Origin: Bryobacterales bacterium
GTDB taxonomy: Bacteria > Acidobacteriota > Terriglobia > Bryobacterales > Bryobacteraceae
DNA: 64,000 bases
Assembly (NCBI GenBank): GCA_020846745.1
Contig: JADLDI010000061.1
Location: forward strand, 62,001 to 126,000
Reading direction: 5' to 3'
Shown: one piece after another, positions 7,923 to 16,389 of the stretch
Layout: each line of letters opens with the position of its first letter
Position numbering within the stretch: the first letter of the stretch is position 1
Position numbers and translations under genes: made by a program
The notes under the pieces: generated by a model
Databases searched by the model: none
Told to the model about the DNA's origin: nothing
What the model saw: the letters and a program-made list of their open reading frames with translations, nothing else

Positions 7923-10472
7923 GTGAGACTGGGACTCGCGCGCGGAGTGTATCTGTTTCTATTCGCCGGATATTTACTGGGGCAGGAGCCCGTGGATTTC
8001 ACGCGGGAAGTCCGCCCGATCCTGATGGCGAAGTGCGTCGCGTGTCATGGAGCGGCGATGCAATCAAGCGGGTTGCGGCTGGACCGTGGGGCCGATGCTC
8101 TGCGAGGCGGATACTCGGGCGCCGTGATCAAGCCGGGCGACAGCGCCGCCAGCAGGCTGTTCGTCATGGTCACGACGGGTATCACACACGATAGGAAGAC
8201 GGTGAAGATGCCTCCCGGTGCGCCGCTCACGGCCGGCGAGATCGCCTTGTTGAAACGATGGATTGACGAGGGCGCGCAGTGGCCCGACAGCCTGACAGGA
8301 CAACCGGCGGCGGCGCGCAAGCGGCCGTGGTCGTTTGAACCGGTTCAGCGGCCTGCCGTGCCGCCAGTGCGTAATAGCGGTTGGGTGCGGAATCCGGTTG
8401 ATGCCTTCGTGCTGGCGAAGTTAGAGAGCATGGGCTTCGAGCCGTCGCGCGAAGCATCGAAACGGACGCTGGCGCGGCGTGTCTATCTCGACCTGATTGG
8501 GCTGTTGCCGACGCCGGACGAAGTGGCGGCGTTCGCCGCAGACACCGATCCGGGCGCATATGAACGATTGGTGGACCGGCTGATGCAGTCGGAACACTAT
8601 GGTGAAAAGTGGGCACGGCCGTGGTTAGATCTGGCACGGTTTGCCGACAGCGAAGGCGGTGTGCAGGACTATATCCGGCCTTACGCGTGGCGGTACCGCG
8701 ACTGGGTGATCAAGGCGTTGAACGCCGATATGCCGTTTGACCGGTTCACCATCGAACAAATGGCCGGCGATCTGCTGCCGAACGCCACCATTGATCAGAA
8801 GTTGGCCACCGGATTCCATCGCAATACGCAGACCAGCCGCGAAGGCGGAATCGACTTGAAGCAATTGCGGTTTGACCAGTTGGTCGACCGTACGAACACG
8901 GTCGGTACCGCTTGGTTGGGACTAACCGTGGGTTGTTCGCAGTGTCACGACCATAAGTACGATCCGATTACACAGAAGGATTACTACCGGCTGATGGCGT
9001 TCTTCGAAAATAGCGCCGAGTTAGATATGGAAGCGCCCGTGCCTGGCGAGTTAGGACCCTATCGAAAGACGGTCGGCGAGTACCGGCGTGAGCGGCAGAA
9101 GCTGCTCGAGCAATACGGCATCGCGCCACTGCAGGCGGAGTGGGAAAAGAACTTGACGGATGCGATGGACAATCCGGGCAAGCGGACCGATTGGGATGGG
9201 TACTACGATTCGTTCTCGAAGCATGTCGACCACGGGCCGAAGCTGCTCAAGAAAGATCCGGCGTTGCGTACGGAACGGGAACGGGAGGCATTTACCGCGT
9301 TCTTCTTGCGGTACGCCGAGGGACCGGTAGGCAAGAAGCGATATACGGAGTTGAAGCTGAAGGAGGCAAACGAGAAGTTCACGGCGCTTCGCGAGAAGTA
9401 TCCGCCGCTGAGTATCGCGATGACACTGGCTGAGGATACAGAACGGCAACCGTCGTATGTGCGGCTGCGGGGTAACTTCAAGGACTTAGGTGTGGAGGTA
9501 ACGCCGGGGACGATTGAGTCGCTGGGAGCGCTGCCGGCAGATGGCACGGCAGACCGGTTGGCGCTGGCGCGGTGGCTGGTGGCGCCTGAGAATCCACTCA
9601 CGGCACGGGTGGCAGTAAACCGGTCGTGGCAGGAGTTGTTCGGCCGTGGGCTGGTGCGCACCTCGGAGGATTTTGGGACACAGGGCGAGAAGCCGACGCA
9701 CCCGGAGTTACTGGATTGGCTGGCGTCGGAGTTCCGGTCGAACGGGTGGAGCATGAAGAAGTTGCACCGGCTGATTGTCACGTCGTCCACTTACCGTCAG
9801 GCGTCGCAGTCGCGCGAGGATCTTACGGTTCGCGATCCGCAGAACACGCTATTGGCCCGGCAGACTCGGATGCGGTTACCGGCGGAGTTGATTCGTGACG
9901 AGGCGCTAACTGTGAGCGGGTTGTTACTCGATGCGGTGGGAGGTGAGAGTGTACGGCCGCCGCAGCCGGAAGGGATCGCGGACCTGTCCTATAGCCTGAA
10001 ATGGGTGGAGACGACGGGGCGTGGGCGGTACCGGCGCGGACTTTATGTACAGACGCAGCGGACTAACTTGTATCCACTGCTAGGCAACTTCGACGCGCCG
10101 GACCGGACGGTGACGTGCGCGCGGCGAGATTCGTCGAACACGCCGTTACAAGCGTTGAACCTGATGAACGATCCGGTGTTTACCGAAGCGGCGCAAGCGT
10201 TGACGGCACGGTTGCTCAAAGAGGCGCAGACGGACTCGGGGCGGATCGAGCGAGCGTTCGCGCTTTGTTATGGACGGCCGGCGACACCGCAGGATCGCGA
10301 CATGGTGGCCAGTTGGCTGCAGACCCGGCGGCAGTTGACGAAAGCGAATAGTAAGACCGCGGAAGCAATGCCCCTCGCCGATATTGAGGGAGTGGATCAG
10401 GTGGATGCCTCGGCGTGGTTCGGCGTGGCGCGGGCGCTGATGAACTCCGATGAGTTCATCACGAGGGAGTAG
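7923..10472 (+). CDS. DUF1549/DUF1553 protein with N-terminal planctomycete-type cytochrome c domain
   Basis: An 849-residue exported protein. After a signal-like N-terminus (VYLFLFAGYLLGQ) comes a heme-binding motif, CVACH, in a domain with the layout ILMAKCVACHGAAMQSSGLR. DUF1549 follows (PVDAFVLAKLESMGFEPS and RRVYLDLIGLLPTPDEV), then an internal CSQCHDHKYDP motif, and DUF1553 at the C-terminus (GEKPTHPELLDWLASEF, IVTSSTYRQAS). These proteins are abundant in Planctomycetes, Verrucomicrobia and Acidobacteria and are nearly always next to a DUF1501 gene, as here 8 bases downstream. A role in polysaccharide use is commonly suggested; the biochemical activity is not established. The start is GTG at 7923. 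Confidence 0.88.
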   Translation: MRLGLARGVYLFLFAGYLLGQEPVDFTREVRPILMAKCVACHGAAMQSSGLRLDRGADALRGGYSGAVIKPGDSAASRLFVMVTTGITHDRKTVKMPPGAPLTAGEIALLKRWIDEGAQWPDSLTGQPAAARKRPWSFEPVQRPAVPPVRNSGWVRNPVDAFVLAKLESMGFEPSREASKRTLARRVYLDLIGLLPTPDEVAAFAADTDPGAYERLVDRLMQSEHYGEKWARPWLDLARFADSEGGVQDYIRPYAWRYRDWVIKALNADMPFDRFTIEQMAGDLLPNATIDQKLATGFHRNTQTSREGGIDLKQLRFDQLVDRTNTVGTAWLGLTVGCSQCHDHKYDPITQKDYYRLMAFFENSAELDMEAPVPGELGPYRKTVGEYRRERQKLLEQYGIAPLQAEWEKNLTDAMDNPGKRTDWDGYYDSFSKHVDHGPKLLKKDPALRTEREREAFTAFFLRYAEGPVGKKRYTELKLKEANEKFTALREKYPPLSIAMTLAEDTERQPSYVRLRGNFKDLGVEVTPGTIESLGALPADGTADRLALARWLVAPENPLTARVAVNRSWQELFGRGLVRTSEDFGTQGEKPTHPELLDWLASEFRSNGWSMKKLHRLIVTSSTYRQASQSREDLTVRDPQNTLLARQTRMRLPAELIRDEALTVSGLLLDAVGGESVRPPQPEGIADLSYSLKWVETTGRGRYRRGLYVQTQRTNLYPLLGNFDAPDRTVTCARRDSSNTPLQALNLMNDPVFTEAAQALTARLLKEAQTDSGRIERAFALCYGRPATPQDRDMVASWLQTRRQLTKANSKTAEAMPLADIEGVDQVDASAWFGVARALMNSDEFITRE

Positions 10473-10480
10473 GCAGACGG

Positions 10481-11920
10481 ATGCGCGATATAAGGGCAAC
10501 ACTCAGGCGGCGACAGTTCCTGCAACAAGCGGCAGGCGGCGTGGGCATGATGGCGCTGGCGGATCTGCTGGCGCAGGATGGCTACGCAGCGCCGCGAACG
10601 GTTCCACAGGTGAACCCGTTTGCTCCGAAGAAGCCGCACTTTGCGGCCAAAGCGAAGAACGTGATCTTCCTATATATGGAAGGAGCGCCGAGCCAGATCG
10701 ACTTATTCGATCCGAAGCCCGAGTTACAGAAGTGGCACGGCAAGCCGCTGCCGCCGTCGATGACCAAGGATCTGAAACTAGCGTTTATTAAGCCGACGGC
10801 GACCATTCTGGGCAGTCCGCGGACGTTCGGGCAGTACGGACAGAGCGGCGCGGTGTTGAGCGACTATCTGGCCAAAGCATGGGAACCGATTGTGGATGAC
10901 CTGTGCTTCATCAAATCGATGAAGACCGATGCGTTCAACCATCAGCCGGCCGACCTGATGTTATTCGCGGGCCATATGCTGCCGGGGCGGCCGACAATGG
11001 GGTCGTGGGTGTTGTACGGGTTGGGCAGCGAGTCGAAGAACCTGCCGGGGTTTGTCGTGCTCAGCACGGGTAAGTCGAACATGAGCCAGGCGGCGCAGTG
11101 GACCAGCGGGTTTCTGCCCTCGGCTTACCAGGGCGTGATGTTCCGGCGCAAGGGCGATCCGGTGCTTTATCTGTCGAATCCGGCAGGGATTACACAGGAG
11201 GAGCAGAAGGCCGATCTCGACTTAGTAAACATGCTAAACCGGCGGCGGTTTGAAGAGACGGGCGATATGGAGATCGCTTCGCGGATTTCATCGTATGAGA
11301 TGGCGTTCCGGATGCAGGCGAGCACGCCGGAGTTACTGGACTTTTCGCAGGAACCGGCGCATGTCAGGGAGTCGTACGGGACGGAGAAGGAGCCGACCAA
11401 GGCGTTTGGAACGAACTGCCTGCTGGCGCGGCGCATGGTGGAACGGGGGGTGCGGTTTGTGATGATCTCGCACTCGTCGTGGGACCAGCATTCCGACCTG
11501 AACAAGAACTTGAAGGAGAACTGCGATATTACGGGCCCGCCGATTGCCGCGCTGATTCGCGACCTCAAACAGCGCGGACTGCTGGATAGCACGTTAGTGG
11601 TTTGGGGAGGCGAGTTCGGGCGAACGCCGATGGGGCAGTTCCGGCGGCCGGAAGAGGCGGACAACGCCGGGCGCGACCATCACGCGAACTGCTTCACCAT
11701 GTGGGTGACAGGGGCGGGAATCAAGGGCGGGCAGACGCTCGGGAAGACGGACGACTTAGGATTATCGATAACTGAAGATCCGGTGCACGTGAACGACTTA
11801 CAGGCGACAATCCTGCATTGCCTGGGCCTGGACCATACGAAACTGACTTACAGACACATGGGCCGCGACTTCCGGTTAACGGACGTTCGCGGCGCCATTG
11901 TGTCTAAGATGTTGGTGTAA
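10481..11920 (+). CDS. DUF1501 (sulfatase-like fold) protein with twin-arginine-like signal
   Basis: 479 residues. The N-terminus has an arginine-rich start and hydrophobic core (LRRRQFLQQAAGGVGMMALA), typical of Tat-exported DUF1501 proteins. Family motifs include KNVIFLYMEGAPSQIDLFDP at the domain start and VVWGGEFGRTPMGQ near the C-terminus, followed by the conserved DHHANCFTMW segment. The fold is related to alkaline phosphatase and sulfatases, but most members lack a demonstrated activity. It is the second gene of a two-gene unit with the DUF1549/DUF1553 protein (8-base gap), the standard pairing. It ends 4 bases from the convergent PLP-enzyme gene, with no terminator hairpin between. 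Confidence 0.88.
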   Translation: MRDIRATLRRRQFLQQAAGGVGMMALADLLAQDGYAAPRTVPQVNPFAPKKPHFAAKAKNVIFLYMEGAPSQIDLFDPKPELQKWHGKPLPPSMTKDLKLAFIKPTATILGSPRTFGQYGQSGAVLSDYLAKAWEPIVDDLCFIKSMKTDAFNHQPADLMLFAGHMLPGRPTMGSWVLYGLGSESKNLPGFVVLSTGKSNMSQAAQWTSGFLPSAYQGVMFRRKGDPVLYLSNPAGITQEEQKADLDLVNMLNRRRFEETGDMEIASRISSYEMAFRMQASTPELLDFSQEPAHVRESYGTEKEPTKAFGTNCLLARRMVERGVRFVMISHSSWDQHSDLNKNLKENCDITGPPIAALIRDLKQRGLLDSTLVVWGGEFGRTPMGQFRRPEEADNAGRDHHANCFTMWVTGAGIKGGQTLGKTDDLGLSITEDPVHVNDLQATILHCLGLDHTKLTYRHMGRDFRLTDVRGAIVSKMLV

Positions 11921-11924
11921 CTGA

Positions 11925-13601
11925 TTAGTTAGCCAGCGGCGGACCACCGGGGACGACGATCTTGCCGGCGCCGGCCTGCGGGTACTTATGGCGTTTGGCG
12001 GTGAACCGGGCGCTCAGGTATTCGCCGAAGTAGACGGGCCCGGAGATGGTGTCGCCGGAAACCGTACCCGCGAACAGGAACGGTACAAAGTCGCCGCCTT
12101 CCTTGGCAACGGAAGCGCTACGCATTTTGACGTCGCTGCCATCGATGAGGCCGGCCATTTCGTTCACGGAGAAGTCGGTCTTATGTGAACCGTGGATCTT
12201 ATTGCCGTCCTGCTCAATGAACAGCGAGTGATGGCTGGTGCTCGAGAAATAGTCGATCTGGACGTCCCAACGCCCGCTGAGGTTCGCCGCGGGCGAGGCA
12301 ATTTCCTTGCGCGGCCGCTGCTTCGATAACACTTGGTGAAGGCGCTCGGCCACCACTTTGTCGTCGCCGGGCTGCATCTGCCAGGGGGTGACGTTGATGG
12401 AGGTGCCGGTTTCCTGATACTCGCGGCGGCCCATCTTGCCCACCGGCCCTGCACCCAAGGCGATTCTGGGCTTGGTGCGGGCTACTTCTTCGGCGATCTC
12501 TTCGCCCGAGACGTTCAGCTTGTCCGGGTCCCAGGAGATGATGAGCATGGGGCTGCGGTTGGAGAGGCCCTGGGGTTCGCGAACGCTGGTCGTGACACCG
12601 GGGATGGTGGATACTTTCTTGGCGATGGTGTCGCAGTAGCCGAGCCAGGTTTTCCACTCGCCTTCATGGTCGCGCTTCACCCAGGTTTCGACCGCGGCCA
12701 GCATACCGAGCGTCTCTTCACGGCCGACCTTGTTGTCGCGGCCCGGCCCGTGGTGCGGAGAACTCGCCTGCCAGGCGGCCATCAGAAGGTCCTTTTTGCC
12801 GAGCAGCAGGCCCGCGCATTGCGGACCGCGAATCGCCTTGCCGCCGCTGTAAGCAACGATGGTTGCGCCGCGCTGCAGGTGGACGTTCGGGATGGTCAGG
12901 TTCTCGGCCGCGGCGTCCACCAGAATCGGGATGTTGAGCGGCTTCGCCATGCGAGCCACGTTTTCAAGGCTCAGTGGACCGTTGACCGTCGGGCCGCCGG
13001 CGGTGAGGTAGATCATCGCGGTGCGTGGCCCAAGCGCTTTTTCCATCTGTTCGGCAGTGTCGACGACGATGATTTTCACGCCGATGTTGCGGACGGCGTG
13101 ATCGTACACGCTGCGCGAACTTCTGGGGATGACGACCTCGTTCTTATCGAGACTCTCGATATGAGGAATGCGGATCAGCTTTTCGGGGTTGCCACCGGAC
13201 ACACAGGCGGCGGTGACGTGCTTGAGTCCGGCAGCGCAGCCGGCAGAGACCATGCCCCACTCGGCGCCGGTGATGTCGGCGAGGCGCTGGCCGACGCCCA
13301 TCGCCACTTCATCGAGTTGGGCGTAGTGCTGCGAGGCAGCTTCCATCGCGGCGCGGACTTCCGGCAGTTCGATGGTGGCGCCGATGATGGTGAAGGTACC
13401 GCGGCAGTTGATGACCGGTTCGACGCCGATCGATTGGTAAATTTGGGGACCAGCCTTCAACGGCCCGACTGTTGCCGCTGTGGCTTCGGTGGCTACGCCC
13501 ATCAGGGCCGGCACAGCGAGTGCGCCGGCAATGTCAAAGAGGTCTCGCCGGGATGGCGCGGCCGATTTCGTTTCAACGGTTTCAGGTTTGTTGTCAGGCA
13601 T
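11925..13601 (-). CDS. SelA-like PLP enzyme with Tat signal and C-terminal beta domain
   Basis: 558 residues in three parts. Residues 1-45 contain a twin-arginine signal (SRRDLFDIAGALAVPAL). The middle is a fold-type I PLP enzyme of the SelA / D-glucosaminate-6-phosphate ammonia-lyase type: it has the start VEPVINCRGTFT, the aspartate region LVDAAAENL and the presumed PLP lysine in YSGGKAIRGPQC. From about residue 445 a beta-rich domain begins (LSGRWDVQIDYFSS) and ends GPVYFGEYLSARFTAKRH, like the accessory domain seen on secreted Acidobacteria amidohydrolases. It diverges from a FucD-like dehydratase gene, suggesting sugar-acid metabolism. The substrate is unknown; an ammonia-lyase or racemase type reaction on a sugar amino acid is inference. 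Confidence 0.75.
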   Translation of the reverse strand: MPDNKPETVETKSAAPSRRDLFDIAGALAVPALMGVATEATAATVGPLKAGPQIYQSIGVEPVINCRGTFTIIGATIELPEVRAAMEAASQHYAQLDEVAMGVGQRLADITGAEWGMVSAGCAAGLKHVTAACVSGGNPEKLIRIPHIESLDKNEVVIPRSSRSVYDHAVRNIGVKIIVVDTAEQMEKALGPRTAMIYLTAGGPTVNGPLSLENVARMAKPLNIPILVDAAAENLTIPNVHLQRGATIVAYSGGKAIRGPQCAGLLLGKKDLLMAAWQASSPHHGPGRDNKVGREETLGMLAAVETWVKRDHEGEWKTWLGYCDTIAKKVSTIPGVTTSVREPQGLSNRSPMLIISWDPDKLNVSGEEIAEEVARTKPRIALGAGPVGKMGRREYQETGTSINVTPWQMQPGDDKVVAERLHQVLSKQRPRKEIASPAANLSGRWDVQIDYFSSTSHHSLFIEQDGNKIHGSHKTDFSVNEMAGLIDGSDVKMRSASVAKEGGDFVPFLFAGTVSGDTISGPVYFGEYLSARFTAKRHKYPQAGAGKIVVPGGPPLAN

Positions 13602-13618
13602 TCAAAAACTCCATGGCT

Positions 13619-13628
13619 GGTTCGAACC
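13619..13628. promoter_or_regulatory. Perfect 10-bp palindrome between divergent genes
   Basis: GGTTCGAACC sits in the 58-base gap between the divergent PLP-enzyme and FucD-like genes. It is a possible operator controlling both. Its short length means chance occurrence cannot be excluded. Confidence 0.25.
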
Positions 13629-13659
13629 GAGCTTTCCGGTTATCTTAGCTAGGACACCC

Positions 13660-15051
13660 GTGAATCACAACCAGACGATCACTTCTCTCGAAGTACTGGA
13701 TATACGATATCCCACCGTGCGCCTAGGCCTGGCCGGATCGGACCCGCGTCATCTGGCGCCGAACTATTCCTGCGCCATCCCTATTTTGCGCACAGATGGA
13801 GGGCTGGAGGGGCGGGCGCTGGTGTTTACCATCGGCGACGGCACGCAGATCCAGAAGACGGCCATCGAGGCGCTCGGGCGTTTTGTGGTGGGCCGGAAGC
13901 TGCGCGATTTCATCGCAGAGCCGGGGCTGTTCGCGCAGGCGCTGGCGGAGCATCACCAATTACGGTGGCTGGCGCTCGGGACATACCGCATGGCCGTGGG
14001 CGGCATCATCAACGCTCTTTGGGATCTATGGGCCAAGGTAGAGGACGTGTCAATGTGGCGATTGCTAACGAGTTTGCCGCCGGAGCGGATCGTCGAGTGC
14101 ATCGATTTCCATCACTTGCGCGATGCGCTGACTGAGGACGAACTGCTGGAGATGCTACGGCAACGCGAACCCACGAAGCAGGCGAACCTCGAACGGCTGG
14201 AGCGGCAGGGCGTAAGGGTGTACAGCACGGCAGGCTGGTCAGGCAGGCCGCTCGATGAGGTGCGGCGGTTGTGCAACGGGCTGTACCGGCAGGGAACGCG
14301 GGCGTTTAAGGCGAAGGTGGGTCGAGGGCAGCAGTACGACCGGTCGCGGGCACTCGACGAGGACCGGCGGATGCTGGACGCGATTCGCGAGTCGACGGGC
14401 GAGGACGCGCGATTGCTGACCGATGCCAACCAGAACTTGGGCGATTGGCGGAATGCGGCCGGCTATATGACCGATCTGGCGAAATATCAGCCGATGTTCA
14501 TCGAAGAGGCCATCGCTTACAACGATGTGCTGGGGTATATCGAGTTGCGGAAAGCGCTGGCGCCGCTTGGGATCGGTGTCGCAGGTGGCGAGCAGGCGCC
14601 GGATGCGGTGACCTTTAAGCAACTGCTGGCCGGCGGCGGGTTGACGCATTGCCAGATCGACGGAGCGCGCGTGGGCGGCGTGAATGAACTGTTTGCCATC
14701 ATCGGAATGGCGGCGAAGTTCGGCGTGCCTGTGTGTCCGCACAGCGGCGGCATCGGGCTGGGGCAACTGGTGGGCCCGCTAGCGGCATTTGACCAGGCCT
14801 GGTTCGGCAGTGAAGGCCGGTGGCTCGAGTATCTGGAATTTCTACAGGCCGGAGTGTTCAAGCAGCCGCTGCAGGTTCGCGACGGGCACTATCAACTGCT
14901 ACCGTCGACCGGTTGGGGACTGGAGATGGAAGAGGAGTTTGTGGCGCGTTACCGGTATCCGGACGGTCCGGATACGGCGGACTCGCTCGAGGCCGACCGC
15001 GAGGCCGCGGTGCAGCCGGGAGCGCCGCCGTACGCTCGGTACTGGGCGTAG
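13660..15051 (+). CDS. L-fuconate dehydratase-like enolase-superfamily enzyme
   Basis: From the GTG at 13660 (AGGA five bases upstream) the protein has 464 residues. The longer frame to 13480 runs over the divergent gene and is rejected. It matches L-fuconate dehydratase in layout: start VLDIRYPTVRLGLAGSDPRH, lysines in AFKAKVG (about 217 and 219), metal ligands D255 (TDANQN), E282 or E283 (FIEEA) and E311 (GGEQ), and the catalytic histidine H361 in VCPHSGG. The stretch GARVGGVNELFAIIGMAAKF is especially FucD-like. FucD dehydrates L-fuconate to 2-keto-3-deoxy-L-fuconate. The usual FIEEP proline is alanine here, so a related sugar acid may be the substrate. GH28 follows. Confidence 0.82.
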   Translation: MNHNQTITSLEVLDIRYPTVRLGLAGSDPRHLAPNYSCAIPILRTDGGLEGRALVFTIGDGTQIQKTAIEALGRFVVGRKLRDFIAEPGLFAQALAEHHQLRWLALGTYRMAVGGIINALWDLWAKVEDVSMWRLLTSLPPERIVECIDFHHLRDALTEDELLEMLRQREPTKQANLERLERQGVRVYSTAGWSGRPLDEVRRLCNGLYRQGTRAFKAKVGRGQQYDRSRALDEDRRMLDAIRESTGEDARLLTDANQNLGDWRNAAGYMTDLAKYQPMFIEEAIAYNDVLGYIELRKALAPLGIGVAGGEQAPDAVTFKQLLAGGGLTHCQIDGARVGGVNELFAIIGMAAKFGVPVCPHSGGIGLGQLVGPLAAFDQAWFGSEGRWLEYLEFLQAGVFKQPLQVRDGHYQLLPSTGWGLEMEEEFVARYRYPDGPDTADSLEADREAAVQPGAPPYARYWA

Positions 15052-15093
15052 TCTTCAGTGTGGCGGGTAAATTGCGAGTGTTCCCGGCTAACT

Positions 15094-16389
15094 ATGAGTT
15101 TTCACCCATCCCGCCGAGCCTTCGTTGCGCAGTCGTTAGGTGGAGCGCTGATCGCCCCCGCTGCCGCGGATGGCCGCCTGGCAACGCAAGACCTGCAGGC
15201 GTCGATTGATAAAACGGCGCAGGCCGGCGGCGGAACTGTGGTTATCCGGCCGGGCCGGTACGTCACGGGGACGTTGTTGCTGAAGAGCAATGTGACGCTG
15301 CACCTGTCAGCCGGCGCAACGATTGTGGGCAGCCCGAACCTGGCGGATTACCCGTCGGCGGTGGCCGGCGTGCGGTCGTACACCGATAACTACACGGAAA
15401 AGAGTCTGCTCTACGGAGAGGGACTCGAGAACGTCGCGATCGAAGGCGCGGGCACGCTGGACGGGTCGGGGAAGGCGTTCAACGGGCCGTACAAGGTGCG
15501 GCCCTACATGGTCCGCCTCATCTCCTCAAAGCGCATCACGGTGACCGGCGTCGCCATCAAGGATTCGCCCATGTGGGTGCAGCACTACATGGCTTGTGAG
15601 GACGTCGCGATCCGCGGGATTACGGTGCATAGCCGCGTGAACGCGAATAACGACGGCATCGATATCGACGGTTGCGACCGGGTGCGGATTTCGGACTGCG
15701 ACATCAGCTCCGGCGACGATGCGATTGTCATCAAGAGCACGCTGTTGCGGCCGGCGAAGAACGTTGTAGTTACTAACTGCGTTCTAAGTACCCATTGCAA
15801 CGCGCTGAAGTTGGGTACGGAATCGAATGGCGGGTTCGAGAATATTGCCGTCTCGAATTGCACCATCTACGACACACGCCTGTCTGGGATCGCAATTGAG
15901 TGTGTCGATGGCGGATTGCTCGAACGCGTCCAGTTCTCGAACATCACAATGGACGGCGTGGGTGCACCCATCTTTATCCGGTTGGGCGACCGGGGCCGGC
16001 CGTTTGAGGCGGGCGGCCCGAAGCAGCCGGTTGGCAAGTTGCGGCGAGTAATGATTCGGGATATCGAGGCGGTGCGCGCCGGCGCCACCGGTTGCGCCAT
16101 CGCCGGCTTGCCCGGGCATCCGCTCGAAGACATTACGTTCGACAACATTCGCCTGGAATTTGCCGGCGGCGGCAAGCCGGCTTTTAAGCATGGCGAGGTG
16201 CCGGAGAATGCGGATAAGTATCCTGAGCATCATATGTTCGGCACATTGCCGGCTTACGGATTCTATCTGCGCCATGCAAAGCGTGTGCAGATGCGCCATG
16301 TGCAGGTGCGGACAGCGGCGCCCGACGGCCGGCCGGCAATGCTGAGCGAAGATGTCAAGGATCTGCAGGTAACAGGGTCGGCGTTATAG
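15094..16389 (+). CDS. Glycoside hydrolase family 28 (polygalacturonase-like), exported
   Basis: About 431 residues from the ATG at 15094 (MSFHPSRRAFVAQSLGGAL, a twin-arginine-like signal); the frame extends to a GTG at 15058, but the Tat motif argues for the inner start. The right-handed beta-helix has the GH28 motifs in order: NNDGIDIDGC, SGDDAIVIKS (paired catalytic aspartates) and, later, RLSGIAIEC in place of the classical RIK motif. The usual G-H-G motif is altered to HCNALKLGTESNGG, as in many bacterial exo-acting relatives. Expected to cleave galacturonan or rhamnogalacturonan-type linkages outside the cytoplasm. It follows the FucD-like gene by 42 bases and overlaps the convergent GH57 gene by 6 bases. 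Confidence 0.85.
   Translation: MSFHPSRRAFVAQSLGGALIAPAAADGRLATQDLQASIDKTAQAGGGTVVIRPGRYVTGTLLLKSNVTLHLSAGATIVGSPNLADYPSAVAGVRSYTDNYTEKSLLYGEGLENVAIEGAGTLDGSGKAFNGPYKVRPYMVRLISSKRITVTGVAIKDSPMWVQHYMACEDVAIRGITVHSRVNANNDGIDIDGCDRVRISDCDISSGDDAIVIKSTLLRPAKNVVVTNCVLSTHCNALKLGTESNGGFENIAVSNCTIYDTRLSGIAIECVDGGLLERVQFSNITMDGVGAPIFIRLGDRGRPFEAGGPKQPVGKLRRVMIRDIEAVRAGATGCAIAGLPGHPLEDITFDNIRLEFAGGGKPAFKHGEVPENADKYPEHHMFGTLPAYGFYLRHAKRVQMRHVQVRTAAPDGRPAMLSEDVKDLQVTGSAL

Noticed and set aside
12333..13652. 439-residue plus-strand frame
   Set aside because: Antisense shadow of the PLP-enzyme gene, with no family motif and low-complexity composition.
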